NCBI RefSeq assembly: GCF_003610295.1
Contig: NZ_RAPV01000001.1
Location: forward strand, 4,092,001 to 4,156,000
From: Paraburkholderia sp. BL23I1N1
GTDB lineage: Bacteria > Pseudomonadota > Gammaproteobacteria > Burkholderiales > Burkholderiaceae
Length of the DNA stretch: 64,000 nt
Reading direction: 5' to 3'
In this document: one piece after another, positions 1-8,757 of the stretch
How positions within the stretch are numbered: the first letter of the stretch is position 1
How the letters are laid out: each line of letters opens with the position of its first letter
Notes under the pieces: generated by a model
Databases searched by the model: none
The model's input: the letters and a program-made list of their open reading frames with translations, nothing else
What the model was told of the DNA's origin: nothing
Program-made: the position numbers and the translations under genes

Positions 1-1137
1 GAACGATAAGTCTTCCGGGTGCTGCCCGCTGTCCTGGGCAGCCTCATACATCAGTCGACGGATCGCCGCGTGGGTAAGCATTAACGCATAGAACTCCTGA
101 CGGACCAGATCAGGCGTCTTGCTACGCAGCACCTTCTTGCCGTCGCACAGATGTGTCTTGATCTCGTCAAACATCTCTTCTATTTTCCAGCGCCGGTGGT
201 ACAGCGCCGCGAGTTCTATGGCAGGCGCCACCGCTGCGTCCAGCAGATTGGTGATCAGGCGATACTGCGGCTCGGCATCAGGCACACCTTCCAGGCAATA
301 CTCGATGACCCGCACCTGCATGCCGTTGCACTGGTGTCGCCTGTCGGTGTCACTGGCATAGACAGTGCTCAGGTACGAACCATCTGCCAGCGGCACTTCG
401 CACGGCAGCCGCAAATTCGACTTCACGCGCCACAGCAGCTTCGCTCCGGTGGCCACCGCGTCGCGCCACATGTCATAGCCATAGAACAGGCGATCGGCCA
501 GCACCAGCATGTCGTCCGAGAATGCCGGAAACAGCTGGCGTGTGAGCGCCTGTTCGCTGTGCTCGCATACCCCGCCCATCTGGACCTCACACAGCGCGTG
601 CGTCGCACATTCGGCCAGCGCTACGAAGCGAATCTGCGGATACGCGGCCTCACCGCGCCCTCCCTGCGCATATCCGAACGCTTGCGCATTGGCCTTCTCA
701 TCGGGCACATCCAGCGTGGAGCCGTCCACGCTCATGACCCGATAGCCCGCATAGTCGCCGCCTGCGGTTCGTGGGTGTTGCGCCGCCTGCCGGGCGAACA
801 GCTCGCGCATCACCTGCCATCCCAGGCGTGCGCGACCCTGCGAGATCGCCGCCTTGCTGACCTGCGCGTCGCGTACCTGGTCGCCGTAGATGCGCCGCAG
901 TCCCTCGATCACCAGACGAAACACTTCCTCATAGGCCACGCGCGGATACAGGCACATCGCCATCACGAAATACACCAGCACTTCACGCGGCATGTCGCGG
1001 CGCACGCGCGTCTGCACGCCGCACTTCGTGAGCGCCTCCTTGACCTGTCCCAGGGAGCAGTTCAGCGCCAGATACCCCACCGCCAGATAGTCCGCGAGCC
1101 GCGCCCCGCCTGGCAGCGTTGCTTCCGTTCTTGCCAT
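1..1137 (-). CDS. IS4-family transposase, C-terminus cut by window edge
   Basis: The frame is open from the ATG at 1137 to base 1, so the three-prime end lies outside the window. The N-terminus (LPGGARLADYLAVGYLAL...) resembles the IS4 transposase N-terminal domain. The first catalytic Asp is in SVDGSTLDVPD, the second is probably in LADRLFYGYDMW, and the hallmark Y-x2-R-x3-E-x6-K signature is seen in YHRRWKIEEMFDEIK. It would catalyse DDE-type cut-and-paste transposition of its own element. The other end of the element is missing, so its inverted repeats and target duplication cannot be read; the near end probably lies between about 1150 and 1215. It shares the family signature, but not obvious close identity, with the IS4-family copy at 37.7-39.1 kb. 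Confidence 0.9.
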   Translation of the reverse strand, partial: MARTEATLPGGARLADYLAVGYLALNCSLGQVKEALTKCGVQTRVRRDMPREVLVYFVMAMCLYPRVAYEEVFRLVIEGLRRIYGDQVRDAQVSKAAISQGRARLGWQVMRELFARQAAQHPRTAGGDYAGYRVMSVDGSTLDVPDEKANAQAFGYAQGGRGEAAYPQIRFVALAECATHALCEVQMGGVCEHSEQALTRQLFPAFSDDMLVLADRLFYGYDMWRDAVATGAKLLWRVKSNLRLPCEVPLADGSYLSTVYASDTDRRHQCNGMQVRVIEYCLEGVPDAEPQYRLITNLLDAAVAPAIELAALYHRRWKIEEMFDEIKTHLCDGKKVLRSKTPDLVRQEFYALMLTHAAIRRLMYEAAQDSGQHPEDLSF

Positions 1138-2000
1138 CCTTCAAGCTCTTCTTGTTGGTTCAGAGGCTTGAAAGTTAACACAAATTTGAGCTTGTTAACA
1201 GTATTGCACCTAGACGCGTGCGCTGCCCCTCGACTATTGTTGCGGCACCATCAAAAGCTAACCGCGTTCCATCTCCCTACGTTTCTTTCGCTTCCTTTTA
1301 CTGGTCGGCGATGCGTGAAGACACACCTGTTCCTCGTCGGCAATGTGCACGGAGGGAATACGCGATCGCTCGCCTGCGTGTCGCAACGGCCCGTCTTATC
1401 CGCGCCGATTCGGCGGCTGAAATTGCTCGCGCTACTTGCTGGGTCAACGCCTGGGCGAGCGCGATTGGCAATCTACACTTCCGTGGATTCGCCGAAGGGC
1501 GGGTCGGACACAAGCCGAGGCGGTGATCTTCCGAAACATGGGGACAGCAGAAGTACGACTGATACCCCCTATCCAATGCCGTCGCTCAGGCTGCGCTTCG
1601 TGCCGCTACATGTTGATTTGACCCGCGTTGCTCCTTGCTCGTTGAGGTGAAATCGATTGCCTGAAGCGGAATCGTGCCGGAACTGGCAGTTGAACGCTTC
1701 GTGCCAGCGTGAGCCAGCATGTGATTCAGATGCAAATAGAGCCTCTCTCGAATTTCGAGTGGGTAACGCGGGTTGTCGGACGGGAAAATGAGTGGGTCAA
1801 TGGCGGACGGGACGTCCGGCGAAGCGAACCATTGACGCGCTCGCTTTCCCAAACAAGCTAGAGGGCTTGGGGCTGGCGAAGTCTTGCTGCGCCTGCCCCC
1901 GAGCCCGTCCAGCGGCGAGGACTTCCCCGCCTTGGGGCGGGGTTAGGGGTGGGGCATTGTCGCCCACGCACCTCGAAGTGCTTAAAAAGTGTGCAAATTC
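1138..2000. other. Poorly coding spacer beside the IS
   Basis: Several open frames cross this stretch, including a long forward frame that is the antisense shadow of the transposase. None has a convincing ribosome binding site, recognisable domain or natural-looking composition. A minus-strand frame of 88 codons at 1586-1852 is possible, but I recognise nothing in it. The stretch probably holds the outer end of the IS4 element and decayed DNA. A G-quadruplex motif lies at 1934-1954. Confidence 0.5.
1934..1954 (+). other. Four-tetrad G-quadruplex motif
   Basis: Four runs of four G are separated by loops of 1, 3 and 1 bases (C, TTA, T). This satisfies the strictest G-quadruplex pattern. It lies just downstream, in the minus-strand sense, of the small gene at 2001-2204, and on the forward strand it points toward the small genes at 2.4-3.0 kb. 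Whether it folds or has any role is unknown. Confidence 0.7.
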
Positions 2001-2204
2001 CTACCCACTCCATTTTTTGAAAGAGCCCAAATAGAAGTGTTCGAGCTGTCTTGCGTCCGAAGCAGCGGATTCGAGGTCGAAGACCTCCTCAAGCACGCGG
2101 CGCGATACGTGGAAACGCTGAAGGCGGTCGACAATACGAATCTGAAAGACGACGCCGTCACTGTTGTGTGGCACCGCTGCCCAGATGCGCGAATGGTTAG
2201 CCAT
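2001..2204 (-). CDS. Small protein of unknown function, possibly truncated
   Basis: This frame starts at the ATG at 2204 (MANHSRIWAAVPHNSDG), preceded by a G-rich stretch, and gives 67 residues. The core VVFQIRIVDRLQRFHVSRRVLEEVFDL reads like a small beta-alpha protein and faintly resembles DUF1488-type proteins, where a beta hairpin is followed by 'VSREALED'-like helices. The last residues (LGSFKKWSG) look unlike the rest, so the natural three-prime end may have been lost at about 2030. Function is unknown. A six-codon upstream ATG extension (2222) is also possible. Confidence 0.4.
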   Translation of the reverse strand: MANHSRIWAAVPHNSDGVVFQIRIVDRLQRFHVSRRVLEEVFDLESAASDARQLEHFYLGSFKKWSG

Positions 2205-2416
2205 GGAGCCCCCGTGAATCATGTCAGATCAATAGCTCGTCAACTCATGTTCGCACATCTCGACTCGAGGCGAATCATTTCAAAATTGTGACGCCTCATG
2301 ATTTGTGACATTTTGACCACGAACGACATATTGCAGCGCAGCAGAATAGCGGTAGTCTAAAGGCAGAGCATCTGCAATCGTGCTCCGACGGTCGCGACAT
2401 GACAGGAGAATGCGCC

Positions 2417-2665
2417 ATGACAACTTCTCAGGCTTACACGTCAACCGCCCCCGTACTGCATGTCTTCGAGCAAGCCGGAGGCTGGCATTGGGGCATCGCC
2501 GTCCCGCGTGCAAGAGGGAGCGGATTCAAGCTTGTTGCTTTCAGTGAGAGCACCTTCCCGGTCGAGGACCCCGCCCGCATGGACGGGGGGCAAGCGCTGG
2601 TCAACCTGGTGGACAGGCGAAACCGCGAGCGACTCGCCCGGACCGCGGGAGAAGGACTCTTGTAA
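2417..2665 (+). CDS. Small hypothetical protein
   Basis: The start is the ATG at 2417, because AGGAGAA lies directly upstream; the ATG at 2399 has no such site. The product is 82 residues with a recognisable folded-protein composition (VFEQAGGWHWGIAVPRARG, then FKLVAFSESTFPVEDP and a basic C-terminus). No signal peptide or membrane segment is seen. I do not recognise a family. It is followed 52 bases later by another gene of similar size on the same strand, so the two may be co-transcribed. Confidence 0.55.
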   Translation: MTTSQAYTSTAPVLHVFEQAGGWHWGIAVPRARGSGFKLVAFSESTFPVEDPARMDGGQALVNLVDRRNRERLARTAGEGLL

Positions 2666-2717
2666 GTCCGCTATGCGAAAATCAACATCCATCCCTATCG
2701 GTCAGGAAGTGACAGCC

Positions 2718-2984
2718 ATGGACCAGCACCATACCAACCTTACTGCACCGCTCCTTACCGTCGACTCGACACTCTGGTTTTCGGCCTATGGCTTTGGTTG
2801 GGGATATTGCGCCTTTGCGCTCCCTGCTGAAACGGTTTGTGAAAAACTCGGTGCTGCAAACGAGTCCCCGAAACAATTGATGCTTGCCTTCGAGCTTGGC
2901 AAACGTCGGCTTTTGCAGGTCGTAGAGCAAAAAGCGTTGCCCGGCACTGGCGAACGGATAACGCTTTCGACCGTTGATCTCTGA
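2718..2984 (+). CDS. Small hypothetical protein
   Basis: The ATG at 2718 (MDQHHTNLTAPLLTVDS) is preceded by GGAAGTG and opens an 88-residue frame. The protein has an aromatic-rich central stretch (LWFSAYGFGWGYCAFALP) and an acidic/basic C-terminal helix with KRRLLQVVEQKAL. It has no obvious signal peptide; the aromatic stretch is too short and polar for a confident membrane span. The longer in-frame extension to 2460 overlaps the previous gene and is rejected as a start. The family is not recognised. It is probably co-transcribed with 2417-2665. Confidence 0.55.
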   Translation: MDQHHTNLTAPLLTVDSTLWFSAYGFGWGYCAFALPAETVCEKLGAANESPKQLMLAFELGKRRLLQVVEQKALPGTGERITLSTVDL

Positions 2985-3286
2985 CGACGACTGACGCTTC
3001 GCCGCGTCGCATATTGCGACACCGGGTGCGCGGCGCGCGACTGCGAACGTCCGCTAAGGCATGCAGACCGAGTGCGGCGATCGTGTCGGGCGCGCATCTC
3101 ATGCAAAGGGCATAACCCGACCCACGAGAGCCCTTCAGATTTGCCAGCAACGGCCGTTCGACACAGTGTCGCGAACAAAGAATGGCTCATAACGGATCGA
3201 TGGCGGCGGTCTGCCAGCGGGGGGAAACGTTGCTTGCCGCTTGAAGGTACGAGGTCATAGCGACAAGTAAGCTTGACACGCGATGC
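2985..3286. other. Intergenic, convergent gene ends
   Basis: No coding region is supported here. It separates the three-prime ends of the small forward gene and the AraC gene. A dyad CGACAC-A-GTGTCG sits at 3159-3171 with further partial symmetry outside it. It has no T-run and its role is unclear. Confidence 0.6.
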
Positions 3287-4243
3287 CTACACCTCGCTCC
3301 GGACTTGCGACGGTAGCCGCCCGTAGTGCCGGTGAAACACGCGTGAAAAATGCGACGCGTTGCCGAAACCCGCTCGCCCACCGATTTCCGCGATCGTGAC
3401 TTGACGGAGCAACGGTGACTTAAGCATCCGCATGGCAACGGCAGCACGCGATGCCATTAAAAGCCCACCGTACGTTTCGTTGGAGGCTGTCAGCGCGCGG
3501 TGGAGAGTCCTCACCGAGATATTCAATGCTTTTGCAATGTCTGGCGCCGTCAGGCCGGCTTCACCGCAGCGCCCCGCGATGCAGTCTCTGATCCGGGCAC
3601 TCAAGTCGCGCTCCGGTCTTGTCGCTGGCCTCGGAGTTTCCTCGCTCGCCACGAGCGCCAGCAAGGCGCCAAGCTGATCGGCGAGGACGGACACCGGAAG
3701 TGGCGAATCGACAATCAATTGTGGCGAAAGTTGTGCCACAAACGCGACCAGTGCCCGTCCCCAGCCAGAAGTCACGGAGATCCGTCGGCCGATCAATCGC
3801 CCCGATGACGGTACCCAACATTTAAGCCATTCGGGCGAAAGTTTTACGTGGACGACCTCATAACGACTGGTCAAATCAAGCATGAAGTCAAGTTGCGAAT
3901 CGACGATCAGCGCTTCACCGGGCAGTAGCCGGATCTGTTCGCGGTGGCTCGTGTTCCAGGGCGAACAAAGATTAATCATCAGATGTAACGTGTGTTCGCC
4001 ACTGCGATCGTCAGCACGTGGATCCCGGCTCGCGATGTGAGGCGTGCCGGTCTGCCGGATAATTGTCAAGGGGCCGGCTTCGGCGAGTTCCATATTCGAC
4101 TCGAACTCGCCCGGGCGTCGACCCGAGAGCACCAGAGGCGTGATTGCGTTCGACACGACGTCTGCGTAAAAGTCGAACCGGCTAGACGCCTCTACGTCGC
4201 TGGTTGTCCACCGAAAGACACTCGACGATGTGGAAGTTTCCAT
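3287..4243 (-). CDS. AraC-family transcriptional regulator
   Basis: The product is 318 residues, starting at the ATG at 4243 after GGGAGGGAAG. Residues about 20-200 form an AraC-binding-like cupin domain (GEHTLHLMINLCSPW, LLPGEALIVDSQ). Residues 220-318 are the double helix-turn-helix AraC domain: LTAPDIAKALNISVRTLHRAL is the first HTH and VTIAEIGGRAGFGNASHFSRVF the second, with the typical GF...SHFSR..H..YG.LPS ending. It is cytoplasmic and DNA-binding. It is divergent from the O-methyltransferase gene across a 590-bp region with a strong dyad, so it probably controls that gene; the effector is unknown. Confidence 0.92.
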   Translation of the reverse strand: METSTSSSVFRWTTSDVEASSRFDFYADVVSNAITPLVLSGRRPGEFESNMELAEAGPLTIIRQTGTPHIASRDPRADDRSGEHTLHLMINLCSPWNTSHREQIRLLPGEALIVDSQLDFMLDLTSRYEVVHVKLSPEWLKCWVPSSGRLIGRRISVTSGWGRALVAFVAQLSPQLIVDSPLPVSVLADQLGALLALVASEETPRPATRPERDLSARIRDCIAGRCGEAGLTAPDIAKALNISVRTLHRALTASNETYGGLLMASRAAVAMRMLKSPLLRQVTIAEIGGRAGFGNASHFSRVFHRHYGRLPSQVRSEV

Positions 4244-4834
4244 CTTCCCTCCCGATGGGATGGCACGAGACCCGGCGGATGAACGTCGCGAATATATCGA
4301 TCGCCCCCCGGTCCATGATTATGATCATGGACCGGGTTCCATGGCTAGAAAAGCGTGAGGGATACGCGCGCCTCGCTCCACCCGTTACGGAGACCTTTCC
4401 CTCGGAGCTGGCCGGATGGTTTCGCGACCAGGCGTCTCAACCTCCCGCTGAGAGCACTTCGCAGATGAGCGGGCATAGGAAGAGAACGCGTCGACGGATT
4501 GCCAACGATCTACCCACCTGTCCCGACCGGCCGAAAGCGGCCGTACCCGGAAGTACGAGGTCGGCGCAGCAAGGTGCGGCGGCGGGCCTACGCTGGGCTT
4601 CCGTAGTCGACCCGTTTCAGTCATTCGAGATCGCCGAGACCGGACATTCAGGGCGGCGCGGTGCTCGCCAGTTTAGCCGCGGGATTCAGCGGAAATGGGC
4701 CGTGCGCTGTTCGGGCAATTTGTCTGCCTGGATTGGGGCGCGGGAATAAAGTCTAACGACAAGGTGTTCTGTGAATGTAGTCGTGCAGTACAAACCGCAA
4801 CCCCATTATCGCGTTCGCCAAAGGAAATGAGTCA
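4244..4834. other. Long divergent regulatory region
   Basis: No gene is supported between the divergent AraC and methyltransferase starts. The forward frame at 4204-4749 is low-complexity Arg/Ser-rich and lacks a ribosome binding site. The region contains the 13-bp perfect dyad at 4307-4336 and a smaller hairpin GGCCG-AAAG-CGGCC near 4535. Its length is large for a simple divergent promoter and leaves room for several operators. Confidence 0.6.
4307..4336. promoter_or_regulatory. Perfect 13-bp inverted repeat, 4-base spacer
   Basis: The arms CCCGGTCCATGAT and ATCATGGACCGGG are exact complements around a TATG spacer. It lies 64 bp upstream of the AraC start and about 500 bp upstream of the methyltransferase. 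It has no T-run and both neighbours read away from it, so a terminator is unlikely. It could be an operator for a dimeric regulator or a cruciform-forming element. AraC regulators usually bind direct rather than inverted repeats, so a second regulator may be involved. Confidence 0.5.
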
Positions 4835-5884
4835 ATGGAATATCAATCCGGCACAAGAGTGTCTGACGACATAGACGGGGCAGCCTATTCGCCCGCTAAT
4901 CTCATGCAACTGGGCATGGGATTTTGGGGCTCTAAAGCGTTGCTGTCCGCGGTCGAGCTCGGTGTATTTACGCACCTCGGGAAAGGGCCTCGCAACGGTG
5001 AGCAGTTGACTGACGAGTTGGGATTGCATCCGAGATCGGCTTTGGACTTTCTCGATGCTTTGGTTTCGTTGCAGGTGCTGGAGCGAGAAAACGGTCTCTA
5101 TCGGAACACGTGCGAGACAGGACTATTTCTCGATAGAACGCAATCGGGATATATCGGGGGAATACTGCAAATGGCTAACGACCGACTATATCCGTTCTGG
5201 GGATCGCTTACCGAAGCGCTGCGCAGCGGACTGCCGCAGAACGAGGCGAAGCAGGGCGGCAACCCGTTTGATGCGATCTATCGGAACGAACGAACACTGC
5301 GTGTTTTTCTGGAATCGATGACTGGGATCAGCCTCGGCGCCGCTAAAGCGCTTGCGCAGAAATTTCCTTGGCAAGACTACGGTTCGTTCATCGACATTGG
5401 TGCGGCGCAAGGCGCTTTAGTCGTAGAGGTTGCAAGCGCGCATCCGCATCTCACGGGTGGCGGCTTCGATTTGCCGGCAGTCGGACCTTTATTTGACAAG
5501 TATGTCGCGGAACACGGGTTAAAGGAGCGCTTTCGTTTCCATCCGGGCGATTTCTTTAAGGAAGCCTGCCCGTCGGCCGACGTGCTCGTGATGGGCCACA
5601 TTCTTCACGACTGGAATCTCGAGCAGAAGCGCGAACTGCTCGCCAAATGTTATGAGGCGCTGCCTCCGGGCGGCTGCCTGATCGTCTACGACGCCATTAT
5701 TGACGATGAGCGCAGACAGAATGCGTTCGGCTTGCTGATGAGCCTCAATATGCTAATCGAGACGCCCGGGGGCTTTGACTATACGGGTGCTCAGTGCCGT
5801 GAATGGATGGCCGACGTCGGCTTCAGGGAGATTCGGGTCGAACCACTACTCGGGCCGGATTCGATGATCATCGGGATTCGATAG
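4835..5884 (+). CDS. SAM-dependent O-methyltransferase (plant-type, Methyltransf_2)
   Basis: The product is 349 residues, with AAGGAAATG upstream of the ATG at 4835. Residues 15-100 form a winged-helix dimerisation domain ([31 protein letters not shown]). Residues 130-349 form a Rossmann methyltransferase: motif I is [11 protein letters not shown] near residue 190 (a variant of the usual D-x-G-G-G-x-G), and HILHDWN near residue 258 holds the His/Asp pair expected to deprotonate the acceptor hydroxyl. It would transfer methyl from S-adenosylmethionine to a phenolic or enolic hydroxyl of a small secondary metabolite. The family includes hydroxyneurosporene and acetylserotonin methyltransferases, but the substrate cannot be read here. 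It is divergent from an AraC regulator and followed by an IS. Confidence 0.88.
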   Translation: MEYQSGTRVSDDIDGAAYSPANLMQLGMGFWGSKALLSAVELGVFTHLGKGPRNGEQLTDELGLHPRSALDFLDALVSLQVLERENGLYRNTCETGLFLDRTQSGYIGGILQMANDRLYPFWGSLTEALRSGLPQNEAKQGGNPFDAIYRNERTLRVFLESMTGISLGAAKALAQKFPWQDYGSFIDIGAAQGALVVEVASAHPHLTGGGFDLPAVGPLFDKYVAEHGLKERFRFHPGDFFKEACPSADVLVMGHILHDWNLEQKRELLAKCYEALPPGGCLIVYDAIIDDERRQNAFGLLMSLNMLIETPGGFDYTGAQCREWMADVGFREIRVEPLLGPDSMIIGIR

Positions 5885-6066
5885 TCGGCCAGCCGGTGCA
5901 CTAGTTTGGTGACTGGTCATAGATTGACAACGATCTACGATGCCGTGCCGATTGACCGCAACTGGCCGATAGCGCCAGTTCGATAAACGTGCCGCTGTGA
6001 GGACGCTGGAATTCTCAATGGCAGCTTTCCGACGGTATGTGCGAACGCGTAGTGCCGGCCAATCAG

Positions 6067-6076
6067 GGACGCCGGG
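6067..6076 (+). repeat. Target site duplication, left copy
   Basis: GGACGCCGGG directly abuts the left inverted repeat of the ISAs1-family element and is repeated exactly at 7333-7342. Ten base pairs is within the size range for this family, and its perfection points to a recent insertion. Confidence 0.92.
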
Positions 6077-7332
6077 CAGGGCAATCGCATGAAAAATTGT
6101 TTACCCACAATGGGTTACGAATGGGGGTTGTAAGCTGCTGCGAAGAAGCGTTAGCTCCTGGTTTTGCCAGGAGCCGGGAGTGGTGTGGACGACGAATACG
6201 AGCCGTTGAGTTTGCAGGACGCGTTTGGGGACCTGAAGGACCCGCGTGTACGCACCCCGGAGCATGATCTGACGGAAATGCTGGTGGTTGCACTGGCGGC
6301 GATCCTGTCGGGCGCCGACGGCTGGGTGGGGATCGCTTTGTGGGGGCACGGACAACTGGAGTGGCTGCGCCGGTACTTGCCGCTGCGCAACGGGATTGCC
6401 TCGCACGACACGTTCGGACGCGTATTCGCAGCGCTTGATGCGCGGCAGTTCGAGGCCTGCTTTGTGCGGTGGGTAAGCGGTATCTGTCCTGCCGTCGCGG
6501 GCCTGGTGGTGGCCAATTGACGGCAAGACAGTACGGCGCTCGCACGGCATGGGGCGTAGCGCGATCCATCTGGTATCGGCCTATTGCGGCGCGTTAGGGG
6601 CGACCTTGGCTCAGGTCAGGACTGCCGCCCAAAGCAACGAGATCACCGCGATCCCGGTGTTGCTGGATGCCTTGCTGCTCAAGGGTGCGATCGTGACGAT
6701 CGACGCGATGGGTTGCCAGCGGGAGATCGCGGCGAAGATTGTGGCTGGAGGTGCCGACTATGTGCTTGCGGTCAAAGGCAATCAGCCTGCCTTGCATGAA
6801 GCAATCGTGCAGCTGTTCGATGCACAGCGCACACAGCCTCTGCGCAGCGTGCGCTTCGTTGAGCACTGTCAGACAGGCAGGAAAGTGCACGGAAGAATCG
6901 AGACGCGCCGGTGCGTTGCGACCGACATGATTGACTGGCTGGATGAGGACGGTAAATGGGCCGGCCTGCGTTCGGTGGGGATGGTTGAGGCCACCCGCGA
7001 GATCGACGGCCGCGTTTCGCTGGAGCGGCGGTACTACATCAACAGCCTGCCCGCTGACCCGAAACGGATCAACGAGACGGTGCGCGCTCACTGGGCCATC
7101 GAAAACAGCATGCATTGGGTGCTCGATGTCGCGTTCGGCGAGGATCAATGCCGCGCCCGGGTGGACAATGCAGCACAAAACTTCGCGATCCTGCGCCGCA
7201 TCGTGTCGAATCTACTGCGCGCTGACAAAGCCACCAAGGTCGGCATAAAGAACACGCGGCTCAAGGCCGGATTCGATGAACACTATCGGGCTCGAGTGCT
7301 TGGAATGCAGGTCTCCTGATGCGATTGCCCTG
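6077..7332 (+). mobile_element. ISAs1-family insertion sequence, 1256 bp
   Basis: The ends are exact 14-bp inverted repeats (CAGGGCAATCGCAT at 6077-6090 and its complement at 7319-7332). They are flanked by a perfect 10-bp direct repeat, GGACGCCGGG. Length, repeat sequence and transposase fit the ISAs1 (H-repeat-like) family. It inserted in the spacer between the methyltransferase and a LysR gene without breaking either. The perfect ends indicate recent arrival, but the transposase frame is broken by one base. Confidence 0.93.
6185..7319 (+). pseudogene. ISAs1-family transposase with one-base frameshift
   Basis: The first frame (probably GTG at 6185, VDDEYEPLSLQDAFGDLKDP...) holds the N-terminal helper domain and ends at a TGA at 6518-6520. 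The protein continues in another frame from there to 7319. Removing one A at 6515-6516 restores GTG GCC ATT GAC GGC AAG, that is VAIDGKTVRRSHG, the family's first catalytic Asp motif. The later GGADYVLAVKGNQ and HWAIENSMHWVLDVAFGEDQ, carrying the second Asp and the Glu region, are intact. There is no slippery heptamer at the break, so programmed frameshifting is unlikely; this is a recently inactivated copy or a base-calling error. Confidence 0.88.
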
Positions 7333-7342
7333 GGACGCCGGG
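7333..7342 (+). repeat. Target site duplication, right copy
   Basis: This is the exact repeat of 6067-6076 (GGACGCCGGG) immediately after the right inverted repeat. It defines the right end of the ISAs1-family element. Confidence 0.92.
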
Positions 7343-7597
7343 CGCCAGTTATCCTACGGCCGGTTTCGAAGTGTTAGCTGACATACCCTGCGGTGTGACC
7401 CCGCAAGTCTCCAGGCTTCCCTGCTATTCGCTGCGTAACTGCTGCATCATGTGCAGCAATTAACTGCACGCGTCCCGCTTGATGCACGAGTCCGACTTTC
7501 CCATAATTTGACGCAACGAAAGGTCATCGGGAGACGGTCGGACGCGTCGATCACGAAATCAGCGCAATCGATCTTGTTCAACCTTTCGGACGGACCA

Positions 7598-8536
7598 ATG
7601 GAATACGCCAATATTTTCGATAACCGTCACTCTGACGAAATCGCAGCCTTCCTTGCGGTGGCAAAGCAAGGCAGCTTCGTTGCAGCCGGGCAGCTTTTGA
7701 ACCGCCACCCGACCGTGCTTTCGAAACGGATAGCCGCAATGGAAGCACGTCTTGGCGTCCGATTGATGGAGCGATCGACGCGACATGTTCGTTTGACCCA
7801 GGTTGGACTAGATATGGCGTCGCGTCTGCAAATGGCAATGGCGATGATCAGTGATGCAGAGCGGCAGGCAGCAAGCGAATCTGCCGACGTCCGAGGTATT
7901 TTGAGACTGGCGCTCCCTGCTTCGATGGGGCGTCGATGGATTGCACCGATACTGCCAGAGTTTATGGAGACGTATCCGGCAGTAAAAGTGGTTGCCGAGT
8001 TTGATGAACGATTTGTGGATCTGATACGCGAAGGGTTCGACGCAGCTATACGTATCGGTGAGCTTGCAGACAGCCGACTGGTAGCAAGAAAACTAAGCAC
8101 GCATCGCCGGATTCTGGGCGCTGCACCGTCCTATGTCAAAAGGCGAGGCCACCCCGCAGGACCGGCCGATTTGATAAATCACAATTGCCTTCGCTTTAGC
8201 GGATTCACATCATTCCCGGAATGGAAGGTGGTTCGTGGAGAGGAGCGATACACCTGTCCTGTCGACGGAAGTTTAACGACTAACGATAGCGATACATTGC
8301 TAGCAGCCGCCGTTTCGGGAACGGGAATTGTCGGCGCGGGGGAGTGGCTTATGAATCAGGACATATCGCAAGGACGACTGGTCCGCGTACTGCCGGATTG
8401 GGAATTGGATTCAGCGGGAGACATATCTTTTGTCCGGCCTTCCGCCAAGTATGAAGCGGCACCGGTGTCTGCCTTCAAAAGCTGGATCGAAGGCCGATTC
8501 AGGCACGGAGCACCGTGGGATTTCCCCCTGCGATGA
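7598..8536 (+). CDS. LysR-family transcriptional regulator
   Basis: The product is 312 residues. The start is placed at the ATG at 7598 (MEYANIFDNRHSDEIAAFLAV) because the 49-codon upstream extension does not resemble a LysR N-terminus. Residues 10-70 are the winged HTH (GSFVAAGQLLNRHPTVLSKRIAAMEARLG), followed by the linker helix and a two-lobed effector domain from about residue 95 (LRLALPASMGRRWIAPILPEFMETYPAV). It lies just 23 bp upstream of a truncated rarD-like permease gene on the same strand, so it may once have been co-transcribed with that permease. The upstream region holds the ISAs1 insertion, which may have altered its promoter. Confidence 0.9.
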   Translation: MEYANIFDNRHSDEIAAFLAVAKQGSFVAAGQLLNRHPTVLSKRIAAMEARLGVRLMERSTRHVRLTQVGLDMASRLQMAMAMISDAERQAASESADVRGILRLALPASMGRRWIAPILPEFMETYPAVKVVAEFDERFVDLIREGFDAAIRIGELADSRLVARKLSTHRRILGAAPSYVKRRGHPAGPADLINHNCLRFSGFTSFPEWKVVRGEERYTCPVDGSLTTNDSDTLLAAAVSGTGIVGAGEWLMNQDISQGRLVRVLPDWELDSAGDISFVRPSAKYEAAPVSAFKSWIEGRFRHGAPWDFPLR

Positions 8537-8559
8537 CGAGCCTTAAATAGGAGAACGAC

Positions 8560-8757
8560 GTGTTGAAAGGTGTAGCTTTGTCCATCACAGCCACAAGCCT
8601 CTTTGCGGGTTTGTATTATTACTCTACGTTGCTGCACCCGCTTACGGGCGAGTTGATATTTGGCTGGCGGATGGTTCTCATGATGCCTTGCATCACCGTT
8701 TTCTTGATTGCAACTGGCGAATGGAGCAAGGTTAAGGCATTGTGTTTCCGGATCAGA
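8560..8757 (+). pseudogene. rarD/EamA-like permease, five-prime fragment
   Basis: A TAGGAGAACGAC site precedes the GTG at 8560. The encoded start, MLKGVALSITATSLFAGLYY, followed by STLLHPLTGELIFGWRMVLM and a second hydrophobic helix, looks like the first two membrane helices of RarD-type EamA transporters. After EWSKVKALCFRIRK the similarity stops and the sequence becomes the C-terminal part of an IS256-type transposase read out of frame. Only about 65 codons of roughly 300 remain, so it is non-functional. The break point is placed at about 8745-8760. Confidence 0.7.

Noticed and set aside
151..1650. Long forward open frame of about 500 codons
   Set aside because: It is antisense to the IS4-family transposase (minus strand, 1-1137), which has all family motifs. 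The forward product has a composition typical of an antisense frame.
4204..4749. Forward open frame of 181 codons in the AraC/methyltransferase spacer
   Set aside because: It has low-complexity Arg/Ser composition and no ribosome binding site, and it overlaps the AraC start and the strong dyad.
6500..6560. Programmed frameshift in the ISAs1-family transposase
   Set aside because: There is no slippery run or following pseudoknot, and members of this family normally use a single frame. One extra base explains it.
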